DNA of 64,000 nt, taken from Actinomadura terrae. Its GTDB lineage: Bacteria > Actinomycetota > Actinomycetes > Streptosporangiales > Streptosporangiaceae. Positions 31,446 through 40,830 of the stretch are shown here, piece by piece. Position 1 is the first letter of the stretch. Every line of letters starts with the position of its first letter. Below the pieces are notes generated by a model. It was given only the letters and a program-made list of their open reading frames with translations, was not told where the DNA came from and searched no databases. The DNA is taken from the NCBI RefSeq assembly GCF_022751215.1, contig NZ_JAICDG010000003.1, positions 930,001 to 994,000 on the forward strand. Direction: 5' to 3'. The position numbers and the translations under genes are program-made.

Positions 31446-33913
31446 GATTCCCCCCATTCGTCGCGTGCGCCGGGATCGCGGATGTCGTCATCGGTGTCCC
31501 GTCCGCGCAGCCATCCCGACTGTAGCGAGGCCATCAGGTCGCGGCTGAGCTCAGGGCTGGGCTCCTCGAACTCCTCCGCCTGCTCCGCGGCGCGCCCCGG
31601 CGCGGGGCGCTTGCGGAGCTGCGGAGCGAGATTGCGTTGCCGCACCCGGCGGGGGAGGCGGCCGGTGACCTCGCTCGACTCCGTGCCGGGCTCGGTGCCG
31701 AACGGCTCGGACGGCTCGGACGGTTCGGCGTCCGCGCCGTTCGGCCGGGTCCGGCCGTTGGACGGAGCGGGCGCGTCGAAGGCCGCCCCGGTGCCCGCCG
31801 GCTCGGCGGGACGGGGCACGCCGGACGGCGGTTCGCCGGGTGCGGGTTCGGCGGGGGGCTCAGCCGGAGGCTCGGCCTGCGGCGTGTAGGACGGCGGGGT
31901 GTAGGAGGCCGGGGTGTAGGCGGCGGGGGCGGTCAGGGCCGGAAGGGCGGGTTCGGCCACCCTCGCCTCGGCGGAGCCGCGGGTGAGCTGCAACTCCTCG
32001 TCCAGGACGACCAGCGAGTGCGGGACGAGGACGATCGCGGTCGTCCCGCCGTAGGGCGAGGGCTGGAGCGCGACCTTGACGCCGTGCCGGGCGGCGAGCC
32101 GCGCGACGACGAACAGCCCGAGCCGCTCGGTGTCGACCAGGTCGAACTCCAGGTCGGTGGACAGCCGCCGGTTCAGCTCGTCCATCTCCTCGGGGTGCAG
32201 CCCGACGCCCCGGTCGACGATCTCGACCGCGAGCCCGTTGGCGACGGTCTCGACCTTCACGGTGACCTCGGTGGCGGGCGGCGAGAACGACGCGGCGTTC
32301 TCGATCAGCTCGGCGAGCAGGTGGATGATGTCGGCGACGACGGCGCCGGTCACCGCCGCCGTGGACGCGCCGGTCACCTCGACCCGCCGGTAGTCCTCGA
32401 CCTCGGCGATCGCCGCGCGGATCACGTCCTCGGCGGCGACCGGGTGGTCCCAGGCGCGGATGGTCGGCGACCCGGACAGGATGACCAGGCCCTCCGCGTG
32501 CCGCCGCATGCGGGTGGTGAGGTGGTCGAGCCGGAACAGGTCGTCGAGCTCCTCGGGGCTGCGGGCGCGGCGCTCCATCGCGTCCAGCAGGCGGAGCTGG
32601 CGGTGCAGCAGCGACTGGCTGCGCCACGACAGGTTGATGAAGACGCGGTTGATGTTGGCGCGCAGCTCGGCCTCGCCGACCGCCGTGGCCACCGCCGTCC
32701 GCTGGACGGCGTGGAAGGCCTCGCTGACCGCCGCGACCTCCCGCGTCCGCCCGGTCTCCGGTGGCGGCGCCTCGGCCTCGGCGTCCACGGTCTCGCCGCG
32801 CCGCAGCCGCGCGACGACCCGGGGCAGCCGCTCGTGCGCGAGGACCTGCGCCGTCCGTTGCAGGGCCCGCAGCTCCTCGGTGAGGCGCCGCGCGAACAGG
32901 ATCGACAGCACGACCGAGGCGATGAAGCCGAGCAGGCCGAGCCCGCCGACCGTGTAGAAGCCGACGAGGATGCGGTCGCCGGCGGGCTCCACGTCCTTGC
33001 GGTTCACGACGTCGCCCGCGCGGGTGGCGGCGCGCAGCCACACCGACGACACCGACGCGACGACGCCGCGCCAGCGCCGCGGGTCGGGCGCGTACCCGGT
33101 GCGCACGACGGTACGTTCCAGGTCGGCGTAGGCCGTGAACGCGGACGTCTCGGTGAGGTCGGTCATGATCTTGCCGATCTCGCCGCCCGCGCCCGCGCGG
33201 CCGAGGTCGGCGTACTGCGCGCGGCTGCCCGCCCAGGACGCGAACGCGGCGCGGTCCGCGGCGTTCATCCGGCCCGCGCGCATCCCCGTGAGCAGCGCGT
33301 TCTCCCGCAGCATGAACTCGCGCGCCCAGTAGTCGTACACGATCGCGTTGCTGTGCTGGTAGACGGTGACGTCGTCGACGCTCACCAGCGTGCTCATCAC
33401 GCGGATCGTGGTGTCGGTGATCGCGCTGTACCCGTTGATGGCGTCGAGCCGGGAGATGACCGCGCCGCGCACCTGCGTGCGCACGCCCTCCAGGCCGTCG
33501 AAGGCCTCGCTGAGCTGCCGCACGCGCTGCTTGGCGGCGTCGTCCATCGCGTCCTTGGTGTCGGACGAGAGGGCCTTCTTGCGGAACGCCGCGACCGCCG
33601 CGTCGGTGCGCGCCGCGAGCGACTGGTAGTACCGGTCGTTCTCGGCGGTGCCGGTCGCGAGCACGCCGACCGCCGCGCCGCGCTCCTCCTGGATCGCCTC
33701 GGTGACGGCCCGCGCGGGCTGGGCGACGTTGTCGTACACCGTCGAGTACTGGAACCGCTGGAGCGCCTGGGACAGCGTGACGACGGTCGGGACGCCCCAC
33801 TGGATCATGAGCGAGACGAGCGGGATCGCCAGCAGCAGCCAGATCCGGCGTGTGATCGATCGGGTACGCGGGCGTGACGGCGGTGGGGCGGGGACCTGTT
33901 CGGGTCGCGTCAC
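31442..33913 (-). CDS. cvnA: Conservon sensor kinase with nitrate/nitrite-sensing domain (CvnA)
   Basis: An 823-residue membrane histidine-kinase-like protein. An N-terminal helix (IWLLLAIPLVSLMIQWGVPT) and a second one (VGGLGLLGFIASVVLSILFA, about 320) enclose an extracytoplasmic NIT domain (EERGAAVGVLATG region). Then follow a HAMP-like linker, a dimerisation region (INLSWRSQSLLHRQLRLLDA), an ATPase domain (LAELIENAASFSPP, IVDRGVGLHPEEM) and a long Pro-rich tail. A standard phospho-accepting H-box is not obvious. GTG 33913 has GGGAG upstream. It heads the conservon operon. Confidence 0.93.
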   Translation of the reverse strand: MTRPEQVPAPPPSRPRTRSITRRIWLLLAIPLVSLMIQWGVPTVVTLSQALQRFQYSTVYDNVAQPARAVTEAIQEERGAAVGVLATGTAENDRYYQSLAARTDAAVAAFRKKALSSDTKDAMDDAAKQRVRQLSEAFDGLEGVRTQVRGAVISRLDAINGYSAITDTTIRVMSTLVSVDDVTVYQHSNAIVYDYWAREFMLRENALLTGMRAGRMNAADRAAFASWAGSRAQYADLGRAGAGGEIGKIMTDLTETSAFTAYADLERTVVRTGYAPDPRRWRGVVASVSSVWLRAATRAGDVVNRKDVEPAGDRILVGFYTVGGLGLLGFIASVVLSILFARRLTEELRALQRTAQVLAHERLPRVVARLRRGETVDAEAEAPPPETGRTREVAAVSEAFHAVQRTAVATAVGEAELRANINRVFINLSWRSQSLLHRQLRLLDAMERRARSPEELDDLFRLDHLTTRMRRHAEGLVILSGSPTIRAWDHPVAAEDVIRAAIAEVEDYRRVEVTGASTAAVTGAVVADIIHLLAELIENAASFSPPATEVTVKVETVANGLAVEIVDRGVGLHPEEMDELNRRLSTDLEFDLVDTERLGLFVVARLAARHGVKVALQPSPYGGTTAIVLVPHSLVVLDEELQLTRGSAEARVAEPALPALTAPAAYTPASYTPPSYTPQAEPPAEPPAEPAPGEPPSGVPRPAEPAGTGAAFDAPAPSNGRTRPNGADAEPSEPSEPFGTEPGTESSEVTGRLPRRVRQRNLAPQLRKRPAPGRAAEQAEEFEEPSPELSRDLMASLQSGWLRGRDTDDDIRDPGARDEWGES

Positions 33914-34244
33914 TGATTTACTCCCTGCTCATCCGAAACCGCCATCAAGCGGTGTGTGAGCATACTTAGTTTGATTTGGCGAATACCAGCGTTCTCCCGT
34001 TACTCGGCCGCGCGTCGCCTGGTGGTCCCTTGATCATGCTGCCTGGTGGGACGTTCCAGAGGGCCTGGCGCGGCGCGGCCGCGGACGCGGCGGTGGACGC
34101 GGCAGGTGCCCTCCCGGTGTGCGTCCCGGGCGTGCGGGGGCGGCCGGTACCGGCCGACCGGAAGCGGATGCGACGCCTTGTAGCGATAAATCGTGCATGC
34201 CAGGCTTCGCATGCTTTGTCCCCCTCACCTTCGGAGACCGAGTC
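33914..34244. other. Divergent intergenic region cvnA / M28 peptidase
   Basis: 331 bases with no supportable gene. The left 70 bases are AT-richer and likely hold the cvnA promoter. A 14-base perfect palindrome GGCCGGTACCGGCC lies at 34143-34156. Near 34180-34200 the base composition shifts again before the peptidase start. Confidence 0.5.
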
Positions 34245-35768
34245 ATGCGCAATGCCGCGCTAGCGTCGCTCCTCGGCCTGTCGCTCGTCGCCACCACCCT
34301 GACGGCGGCCGGGGCCCAGGCGGCACCGGCCCCATCGGGCACGGCCGCGTCCAGACTCCCGGGGCTGGTCACGCTCAAGGACGTCCGGCACCACCAGCTC
34401 AACCTACAGAAGATCGCGGACGCGAACGGCGGGAACCGGGCCGCCGGGCTCGCCGGCAACAAGATCACCGTGAAGTACATCGCGGACCAGCTGAAACGGG
34501 CCGGGTACACCCCGCAGGTCCAGGACTTCACCTTCGACTTCTGGCAGGAGAAGACGCCGGCGACGTTCGCCGAGACCGCGCCGGCGCCGAAGACGTTCAC
34601 GCCCGGGACCGACTTCGGGACGTTGCAGTACTCCGGCAGCGGCGACGTCACGGCCGCCGCGACCCCCGTCGACCCGGGCGCGACCGGCGCGGGCAGCGGA
34701 TGCGAGGCCACCGACTTCGCGGGCTTCCCGAAGGGCCATGTCGCGCTGATCCAGCGCGGCGGCTGCTTCTTCTCGGTGAAGGCCGACAACGCCATCGCCG
34801 CCGGGGCCACCGCCGTGGTCATCTACCAGCTCCCCGGCACGCCGGGCCCGGTCGCGGGCACGCTGACCAAGCCCTACGCGATCCCGGTCGTCGGCCCGAC
34901 CAACGCGGTCGGCACCGACCTGGTCAAGCAGGCGCAGGCCGGCCCGCTGACGCTGCACGTCAAGACCGACACGGTCAACGAGAAGCGGCAGACCTCCAAC
35001 GTCGTCGCGAACACCAAGCGGGGGCGCGCGGACAACGTCGTCGTCATCGGCGCGCACAACGACAGCGTCGTCGCCGGGCCCGGCATCAACGACGACGGCT
35101 CGGGCACCGCGACGCTGCTGGCGATGGCGCAGCAGATCGGCAAGCTCGGCGCGAAGGTCCGCAACCAGGTGCGCTTCGCGTTCTGGGGCGCCGAGGAGGA
35201 GGGCCTGCTCGGCTCGCAGCACTACGTCGACAGCCTGCCGAAGGCCGAGCTGGACAAGATCGCCCTGAACCTCAACTTCGACATGCTCGCCTCGCCGAAC
35301 TTCGTGCGGTTCGTCTACGACGGCGACAACAGCAGCGGGCAGAACAACGTCGAGGCGCCCGCCGGGTCCGGGGCGATCGAGAAGGCGTTCACCGACCACT
35401 TCGCCTCGCGCAAGCTCGCGACCGACCCGGCGCCCTTCAACGGACGCTCGGACTACAACGCCTTCATCGTCGCGGGCATCCCGGCCGGCGGCATCGACGC
35501 CGGGGCCGAGGGCATCAAGACGCCCGCGCAGGCCGCGACGTACGGCGGCAAGGCGGGCCAGCCCTACGACCCGTGCTACCACCTGGCGTGCGACCGCTAC
35601 GACAACGTGAACCTCAAGGGCTACGACCAGTTCATCGACGCCGCCGCGGCGGTCACGGAGCTGTTCGCCAACAGCACCCTCACGGTGAACGGCAACGAGC
35701 TCGCCAAGCGGCGCGCTCCGGCGCGCGGCACCGCCCCGCGCCGGGCCGGACAGTACGCGGCCGAGTAA
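34245..35768 (+). CDS. Secreted M28 family zinc aminopeptidase
   Basis: A 507-residue exported metallopeptidase. Signal peptide about 1-27 (RNAALASLLGLSLVATTLTA, cleaved near AQA-AP). A protease-associated (PA) insert at about 130-245 (KGHVALIQRGGCFFSVKADN). The catalytic part has zinc ligands and base in IGAHNDSV, GINDDGSGTA, WGAEEEGLLGS, LNFDMLASPN and the late CYHLACD histidine. This is the Streptomyces griseus aminopeptidase type, cutting N-terminal hydrophobic residues. ATG 34245 has GGAG upstream. Confidence 0.93.
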   Translation: MRNAALASLLGLSLVATTLTAAGAQAAPAPSGTAASRLPGLVTLKDVRHHQLNLQKIADANGGNRAAGLAGNKITVKYIADQLKRAGYTPQVQDFTFDFWQEKTPATFAETAPAPKTFTPGTDFGTLQYSGSGDVTAAATPVDPGATGAGSGCEATDFAGFPKGHVALIQRGGCFFSVKADNAIAAGATAVVIYQLPGTPGPVAGTLTKPYAIPVVGPTNAVGTDLVKQAQAGPLTLHVKTDTVNEKRQTSNVVANTKRGRADNVVVIGAHNDSVVAGPGINDDGSGTATLLAMAQQIGKLGAKVRNQVRFAFWGAEEEGLLGSQHYVDSLPKAELDKIALNLNFDMLASPNFVRFVYDGDNSSGQNNVEAPAGSGAIEKAFTDHFASRKLATDPAPFNGRSDYNAFIVAGIPAGGIDAGAEGIKTPAQAATYGGKAGQPYDPCYHLACDRYDNVNLKGYDQFIDAAAAVTELFANSTLTVNGNELAKRRAPARGTAPRRAGQYAAE

Positions 35769-35796
35769 GCGAAAATCGTAAGGACCTGTCGGATCT

Positions 35797-35858
35797 GTAA
35801 ATCTCGGTCGGAAAGTCGGGCGGTCATTGCCAGCCTGCACTTTCCGACCGAGATTTAC
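35797..35858. terminator. 20-bp perfect inverted repeat, bidirectional terminator
   Basis: GTAAATCTCGGTCGGAAAGT (35797-35816) is exactly complementary to 35839-35858, with a 22-base loop. It sits between the convergent M28 peptidase (stop 35768) and DUF1330 gene (stop 35870). The outer AT-rich ends (GTAAAT/ATTTAC) give U-rich flanks in both directions. Confidence 0.75.
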
Positions 35859-35869
35859 GTTGACGCTGG

Positions 35870-36226
35870 TCAGCGGTGGTTCTCGGCGGTGGCCAGGCGG
35901 ATCTCGGCGGCCATGGCGGCCGAGTCGTGGCCGGGCTCGACGCCCTCGACGATGATGAGGTCGCCTTCGAGGTGCGCGCGCCTCAGCGGCAGGATCGCCT
36001 GGTAGGCGGCGGAGCCGTAGAAGTCGCGAGCGCGCTTCAGCGACGGGAACTCCACCAGCACCACGTCCCCGGCCCATTCCCCCTCCCGGACGTCCACCTC
36101 GGCGCCGTGCACCAGGAAGCGGCCCGAGAACGGGTCCAACGCCGATTGGATCTTCTCCAGGTACTCCAGCACCTCCGGGTGGGGTGCCTCGGTCTTGCGA
36201 AGGTGGGCGAGCATATAGGCGGGCAT
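35870..36226 (-). CDS. DUF1330 domain protein
   Basis: A 118-residue ferredoxin-like-fold protein: MPAYMLAHLRKTE, GRFLVHGAEVDVREGEWAGD, VVLVEFPSLKRARDFYGSAA, YQAILPLRRAHLEGDLIIVE. The family is widespread and its function unproven. It stands 66 bases downstream of the P450 gene on the same strand and may be co-transcribed with it. Confidence 0.9.
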   Translation of the reverse strand: MPAYMLAHLRKTEAPHPEVLEYLEKIQSALDPFSGRFLVHGAEVDVREGEWAGDVVLVEFPSLKRARDFYGSAAYQAILPLRRAHLEGDLIIVEGVEPGHDSAAMAAEIRLATAENHR

Positions 36227-36291
36227 CGGTCCTGCTTTCTCGATCAGTGATGGTCAATACATCCGGCGCCGATAGGCGTCGCGCGGCGACG

Positions 36292-37473
36292 TCACCAGGC
36301 GACGGGGAGTCGCTGCACTCCGTACACGTCGTCGCCCGCGCGCAGGGGGACGTCCCGCGGCGCGATGTCCAGCCGCAGGCCCGGGAAGCGTTCGAATAGA
36401 GCGGGCAGCGCGACCTTCAGCTCCAGGCGCGCGAGTTGCTGGCCCAGACACTGGTGGGCGCCGTGGGAGAACGTCAGGTGCCCGGCGGCCTGGCGGGTCA
36501 GGTCCAGGGTGTCCGGGGAGGCGTAGCGGGCGGGGTCGCGGTTGGCGGCCTGGAGTGAGACCGCCACGGTCTGCCCCTTGGTGATGGTGACGCCGCCGAC
36601 CTCGATGTCGGTCAGGGCGACGCGGAAGCCGGTGTGGGCGATCGTCAGGTAGCGCAGCAGTTCCTCGACGGCGCGCTCGGGGTCGGCGTGCAGGGCGTCG
36701 CGCTGGCCCGGGTGGGTGAGCAGCGCGAACGTGCTGAGCGCGATCATGTTGGCGACGGTGTCCAGGCCCGCGCCCAGTAGCAGCGACCCGACGCCGACAA
36801 GTTCCTCGTGCTCCAGGTCGCTGGCGATGATGTCGCTGAGCAGGTCGTCGGTGGGCTGGGCGCGTTTTCGCTCCACCAGGCCGGCGATGTAGCCGCCCAT
36901 CTCCTGGAACGCGGCCAGCTTGTCCTCCATGGGGATGTCCGCCTGGTTGGCGACGGCGCCCAGGTGCTGGAAGTGCGCGCGCTCGCTGAACGGAACCCCC
37001 AGTAGTTCGCAGATCATCTGGGCCGGGATGGGGAAGGCGAAGGCCTCGACGAGGTCGACCCCGGGGCCGCGCGCGGCCATGTCGTCCAGGCACTGGGCGG
37101 TGAGCTCGTGGACGCGCTCGGCCAGCGTCCGCATCCTGCGGACGCTGAACTTGCCCGCGAGCAGGCGCCGGAAGCGCAAGTGCTCCGGCGCGTCCATGCC
37201 GATGAACTCGCCGGGCCCGGCGGGCGGTATGTCGACGTGCTGCGGGTCCAGCAGGTGCATCAGCTCGTGACGGGAGCTGAAGGCGGGGTCGGCCAGGACG
37301 GCGCGGGCCTGGGCGTGGCCGGTGACCAGCCAGCCCAGGTGGCCGTCCCCGAAGCGCAACGGCGTCACGGGCGCCTGCGACCGGAGCTCGGCCAGCCGGG
37401 CGGGCGGGTCGAACGGACATCCGGCGGGGCGCTCCATCGGCATCTGCTCGACGAGGGGCAGGGAATCGCTCAT
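36292..37473 (-). CDS. Cytochrome P450 (soluble, bacterial type)
   Basis: A 393-residue heme-thiolate monooxygenase. I-helix LLGAGLDTVANM (oxygen-activating region), ExxR in EELLRYL, and the heme loop FSHGAHQCLGQQLARLE with the cysteine ligand. This is the common bacterial class I form, resembling CYP105/107-like proteins that hydroxylate natural products or xenobiotics. Start ATG 37473; a TTG at 37482 is also open. Divergent from a TetR gene; three related operator repeats start inside or just before the P450 start. Redox partners are not adjacent. Confidence 0.92.
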   Translation of the reverse strand: MSDSLPLVEQMPMERPAGCPFDPPARLAELRSQAPVTPLRFGDGHLGWLVTGHAQARAVLADPAFSSRHELMHLLDPQHVDIPPAGPGEFIGMDAPEHLRFRRLLAGKFSVRRMRTLAERVHELTAQCLDDMAARGPGVDLVEAFAFPIPAQMICELLGVPFSERAHFQHLGAVANQADIPMEDKLAAFQEMGGYIAGLVERKRAQPTDDLLSDIIASDLEHEELVGVGSLLLGAGLDTVANMIALSTFALLTHPGQRDALHADPERAVEELLRYLTIAHTGFRVALTDIEVGGVTITKGQTVAVSLQAANRDPARYASPDTLDLTRQAAGHLTFSHGAHQCLGQQLARLELKVALPALFERFPGLRLDIAPRDVPLRAGDDVYGVQRLPVAW

Positions 37474-37476
37474 GGT

Positions 37477-37526
37477 GGACAACGTACAGGGCTACTGGAC
37501 GTCGTACAATAAGTGGACGCCGTCCA
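37477..37526. promoter_or_regulatory. Three GGACnnCGTMC repeats between P450 and tetR
   Basis: GGACAACGTAC (37477-37487), GGACGTCGTAC (37497-37507) and GGACGCCGTCC (37515-37525) are related repeats about 19 bases apart; the last is a perfect 13-bp palindrome TGGACGCCGTCCA (37514-37526). They cover the P450 promoter region, consistent with TetR repression. Confidence 0.6.
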
Positions 37527-37627
37527 GGAAGGCAGGCGGTGATCCCGCCGGTGGACGGCATGCGAGAATCGATGGCCCGGACGGCGTGCGAGAGGCGCGC
37601 CCGGCAGCGAAGAGGACCCTGACCGCG

Positions 37628-38380
37628 ATGTCAGCCGATGAGCAGGTGGCCGTGTCGGTGTGGGCGCGCCCGCCCCGCAGGCGCCGCGACCGTCTGGCGC
37701 TCGACCGGGGGCAGATCGTCGCCGAGGCGATCGGGCTGCTGGACGAGCGGGGGCTGCCCGCCCTGACAATGCGCGCTCTCGCCACGCGCATGAACGTCGC
37801 CGCCAACGCGCTGTACTGGCACGTCGCCAGCAAGGAGGAGCTGATCGAGCTCGTCGTCGACGAGATCTACGGCGAGATGAGCCCGCCCGTCTCCGACGAT
37901 CCGGCGCGCTGGAGCGAAGCGGTGTCCCGGTGCGGCCACAGCGCCCGGGACGTCGTCCTGCGCCACCCGTGGGTCGCGTCCCTGCTGGTCGGCGAGGTCG
38001 GGGTGACCCATCTCGGCCCGAACCTGATGCTGCTCACCGACCACATGCTGACCCTGCTGCGGGCGGCGGGCTTCGACCTCGCCGAGGCGGACCGGGCCAC
38101 GAAGACCGTGTTCACCTACGTGCTCGGCGCGGCCACCAGCGAGGCCGCCGCGCTCAACAGGATCGCCCTCGCCGGCGACACCGAGGCCGAGTGGCTGGAC
38201 GCCCTGCGGCCCGCCCTGACCCAGATCACCGGCCCCTACCCGCAGCTGGCCGCGCTGTTCGACTCGCTCACCGGCACGGACCCGCGCACGACGCGCGACG
38301 AGCAGTTCGACTACGGCCTCCAGCGCGTGTTGGACGGCCTGCACGTCCGCCTCCGCCAGCTGGCCGAACGACCGTCCTGA
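37628..38380 (+). CDS. TetR/AcrR family regulator with TetR_C C-terminal domain
   Basis: A 250-residue repressor. After a basic N-terminus (RPPRRRRDRL) comes LDRGQIVAEAIGLLDERGLP and the helix-turn-helix MRALATRMNVAANALYWHVA, then a long ligand domain of the tetracycline-repressor type (WSEAVSRCGHSARDVVLRHP, FDYGLQRVLDGLHVRL). ATG 37628 has GAAGAGGAC upstream. Divergent from the P450 and probably its repressor. Ends 14 bases before the convergent SpoIIE-type gene. Confidence 0.92.
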   Translation: MSADEQVAVSVWARPPRRRRDRLALDRGQIVAEAIGLLDERGLPALTMRALATRMNVAANALYWHVASKEELIELVVDEIYGEMSPPVSDDPARWSEAVSRCGHSARDVVLRHPWVASLLVGEVGVTHLGPNLMLLTDHMLTLLRAAGFDLAEADRATKTVFTYVLGAATSEAAALNRIALAGDTEAEWLDALRPALTQITGPYPQLAALFDSLTGTDPRTTRDEQFDYGLQRVLDGLHVRLRQLAERPS

Positions 38381-38393
38381 CCCCTTTCGCGGG

Positions 38394-39758
38394 CTACCAC
38401 TCCTCGGACGGCCGGGACGCGGCGTCGCCGTGCCGTGCCGTGCCCTCGCCGTGCGCGCGGACGAGCATCACCGTCACGTCGTCCTGGATGGGCGTGGCGA
38501 CGAGTTCGGAGACGACCGCGCCGCACGCGTCGTCCAGCCCGGCCGAGGCCGTGGTGAGCGCGGTGCGCAGCGCGGCGATCCCCGCCTCCAGGTCGCGGTC
38601 GCGGGACTCGATCAGCCCGTCGGTGTACAGGACGAGCGTCGTCCCGTCGGGGAAGGGCACCCGCACGTCCTCGTAGACCGTTCCGCCCAGGCCGAGCGGG
38701 AGGCCGGGCGGGATGTCGGGGGTGTCGCAGCGGCCGTCGGGGCGCAGCAGGATCGGCGGGGGATGCCCGGCGCGGGCGATGACGCCCGTCCGCTCGGTGG
38801 TGTCCAGGACGGCGCACGCGCAGGTCGCGAACTGGACGGGCCCGAGGTTCGGCGCGACGCGGTCGAGCCAGGTGAGGATCTCGGCCGGGCCGAGGTCGAG
38901 CATCGCGAGCGTGCGCGCGGCGGCGCGCAGCTGCACCATCGTCGCGGCGGCGGCCGAGCCGTGCCCCATCGCGTCGCCGATGACGAGCGCGACCCGTCCG
39001 GCGGCGAGCGGGATGATGTCGCACCAGTCGCCGCCGACCAGGTCGGTGCGCCCGGCGGGCACCGACCGGTGCGCCACCTGGACGCCGGGGACGTCGCCGA
39101 GCAGCCGGGGCAGCAATCCCGCTTGCAGGGCGCGCGCGGCCGCGTGCTCGCGCTGGTAGCGGCGCGCGTTGTCCAGGCAGCCCGCCGCGAGCGCGGTCAG
39201 CTCCCGCGCCAGCCCGACCTGCTCGGCGGTGAACGGCCCGGCGGCCCGCCCGCGCGCGAACGCGACGAACCCGAGCACGCCGACGCCCGCCCGCAGCGGG
39301 ACGAGCAGGAAGTCGACCAGGTCGCCCAGCCCGACCGCCGCGCCCGGGTGCGCGCGGGCGACCTCGGGCGGCAGCGCGGCGAACCGCTGGACGGCGCCGT
39401 CCCGCAGGCACGCCGCGCCGGGGGTGTCGGCCGCGAACGCCACCACCTCGCCGGACGGGAAGCACTCCTCCAGCCCGGCGTCGGCGGCGCCCAGCGCGAT
39501 CCGCCGCAGTTCGGCGGACCGCGCCCCGGACGGCCGCGGCACCTCGTCGCGGGCGATGAGGTGCTCGGCCACGTACACGCCGGCGGCATCGGCGAACCCG
39601 GTGAGGGCCACCTCCACCAACCGCCGCGCGACCTGCTCCAGATCCAGCGTGCCCGCCATGCGCGCACCGGCCAGGTTCAGCAGGTTCAACCGCGCGAGCA
39701 GGGTGCCCGCCGGGGCCGGGTCGGGGGGCCGCCCGCCGGCCTCGACATCAGCGTTCAC
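38394..39758 (-). CDS. GAF-PP2C (SpoIIE-type) serine phosphatase
   Basis: A 454-residue protein phosphatase. A GAF domain lies at about 30-190 (LEQVARRLVEVALTGFADAA), then a PP2C/SpoIIE domain (LVGGDWCDIIPLAAGRVALV, IGDAMGHGSAAAATM, TDGLIESRDRDLEAGI, IQDDVTVMLVRAH) with the metal-binding Asp residues. Such proteins act on anti-anti-sigma partners in stress signalling. No anti-sigma gene is adjacent. GTG 39758 has GGGAGG upstream; ATG 39806 (16 codons earlier), just after a TATACC hexamer, is an alternative leaderless start. Confidence 0.9.
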   Translation of the reverse strand: MNADVEAGGRPPDPAPAGTLLARLNLLNLAGARMAGTLDLEQVARRLVEVALTGFADAAGVYVAEHLIARDEVPRPSGARSAELRRIALGAADAGLEECFPSGEVVAFAADTPGAACLRDGAVQRFAALPPEVARAHPGAAVGLGDLVDFLLVPLRAGVGVLGFVAFARGRAAGPFTAEQVGLARELTALAAGCLDNARRYQREHAAARALQAGLLPRLLGDVPGVQVAHRSVPAGRTDLVGGDWCDIIPLAAGRVALVIGDAMGHGSAAAATMVQLRAAARTLAMLDLGPAEILTWLDRVAPNLGPVQFATCACAVLDTTERTGVIARAGHPPPILLRPDGRCDTPDIPPGLPLGLGGTVYEDVRVPFPDGTTLVLYTDGLIESRDRDLEAGIAALRTALTTASAGLDDACGAVVSELVATPIQDDVTVMLVRAHGEGTARHGDAASRPSEEW

Positions 39759-39920
39759 GCCATGCGCCTCCCGCCGGATGGTCAGCTGAAAGGCAAGCGT
39801 AGCCATACAGCGGTATAGCGCGATTTTCTACCCGTTATACAGATATCTTTTGTGCAGGCCCGTAAGGTGTGTCCGGACCGAATGGCGCGGCCCCCGAGCA
39901 GTGATCATCTGGGCGGCCGA

Positions 39921-40769
39921 TCATTCCGCCGGCTTCAGTGCCGCGGCGAGTTCCCGGAGCGCGGGCAGCGGGTCCGCCCCGGCGTCACCGAACAGCGGCT
40001 GCACGGCGACATGGTCGGCGCCCGCCTCGAAATGCCCGCCGAGCCGCGCGGCGACCGCGTCCGCGTCGCCGTGCAGGACGAGCGCGTCGACGAGGGCGTC
40101 GCTGCCGCCGTCCGCGATGTCCTCCTCGCTCCAGCCGAGCCGCCGCAGGTTGGCGGTGTAGTTCGAGAGCAACAGGTAGCTGCCGCCGATGTTCGCGCGG
40201 GCGACCGCGCGGGCGCGCTCGGGATCGGCGTCCAGCACGAACTTCTGCTCCGGCGCCAGCAGCGGCCCCTCGCCCATCTCCTGCCGCGCCTTCCGCGTGT
40301 GCTCGGGCGTCGTCAGGTACGGGTGCGCCCCCGCCGCGCGCTCGGCCGCGAGCCGCAGCGCCTTCGGGCCCAGCGCGGCCAGCGCCCGCCCGGACGCCGG
40401 GACCTTCGCGGCGTCCAGCCGGTCGAGGTAGTCCACCATCGTCTGGTACGGGGTGCGGTACTCCTCGGACATCTCGCGATGACCGATACCCGCGCCGAGC
40501 AGGAACCGGTCGCCGTACTCACCTACGAGCCGGTGGTAGGACGCGGCGGCCTCCTCGGCGGGCGTCGCCCACATGTTCACGATGCCGGTCGCGATCACGA
40601 TCCGGTCGGTCGCGGCGAGCAGCCGCTCGGCGATCTCGAGGTCGCCGCTCGGCGAGGCGCCGATCCAGATCGTCCCGTAGCCGAGGTCCTCGATGTCCTT
40701 GGCCAGCTCGGGGGTGAGGTCCTGCCAGCGGCGCCAGACTCCGAAACGTCCAACGTTGATGTTCGTCAT
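39921..40769 (-). CDS. LLM-class F420-dependent oxidoreductase
   Basis: A 282-residue luciferase-like monooxygenase-fold enzyme (TIGR03620-like). Visible: FGVWRRWQDLTPELAKDIED, GYGTIWIGASPSGDL, VIATGIVNMWATPAEEAAAS, YGDRFLLGAGIGHRE. F420 use is inferred from the subfamily. Substrate unknown. ATG 40769 has GGAGGGG upstream. Divergent from polA across 61 bases. Confidence 0.9.
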   Translation of the reverse strand: MTNINVGRFGVWRRWQDLTPELAKDIEDLGYGTIWIGASPSGDLEIAERLLAATDRIVIATGIVNMWATPAEEAAASYHRLVGEYGDRFLLGAGIGHREMSEEYRTPYQTMVDYLDRLDAAKVPASGRALAALGPKALRLAAERAAGAHPYLTTPEHTRKARQEMGEGPLLAPEQKFVLDADPERARAVARANIGGSYLLLSNYTANLRRLGWSEEDIADGGSDALVDALVLHGDADAVAARLGGHFEAGADHVAVQPLFGDAGADPLPALRELAAALKPAE

Positions 40770-40830
40770 TTCCCCTCCAACATCAGGTACCGCCCCATCA
40801 TGCCCGCCGGCCCGATGTCAGGATGGGGAC

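Noticed and set aside
33914..34244. Riboswitch in the cvnA/peptidase intergenic region
   Set aside because: I see only a 14-bp palindrome and no known aptamer core.
40693..40830. N-terminal extension of polA
   Set aside because: The extra 46 residues overlap the divergent LLM gene and do not fit the polA family start at MTDRPSLLLLDG.
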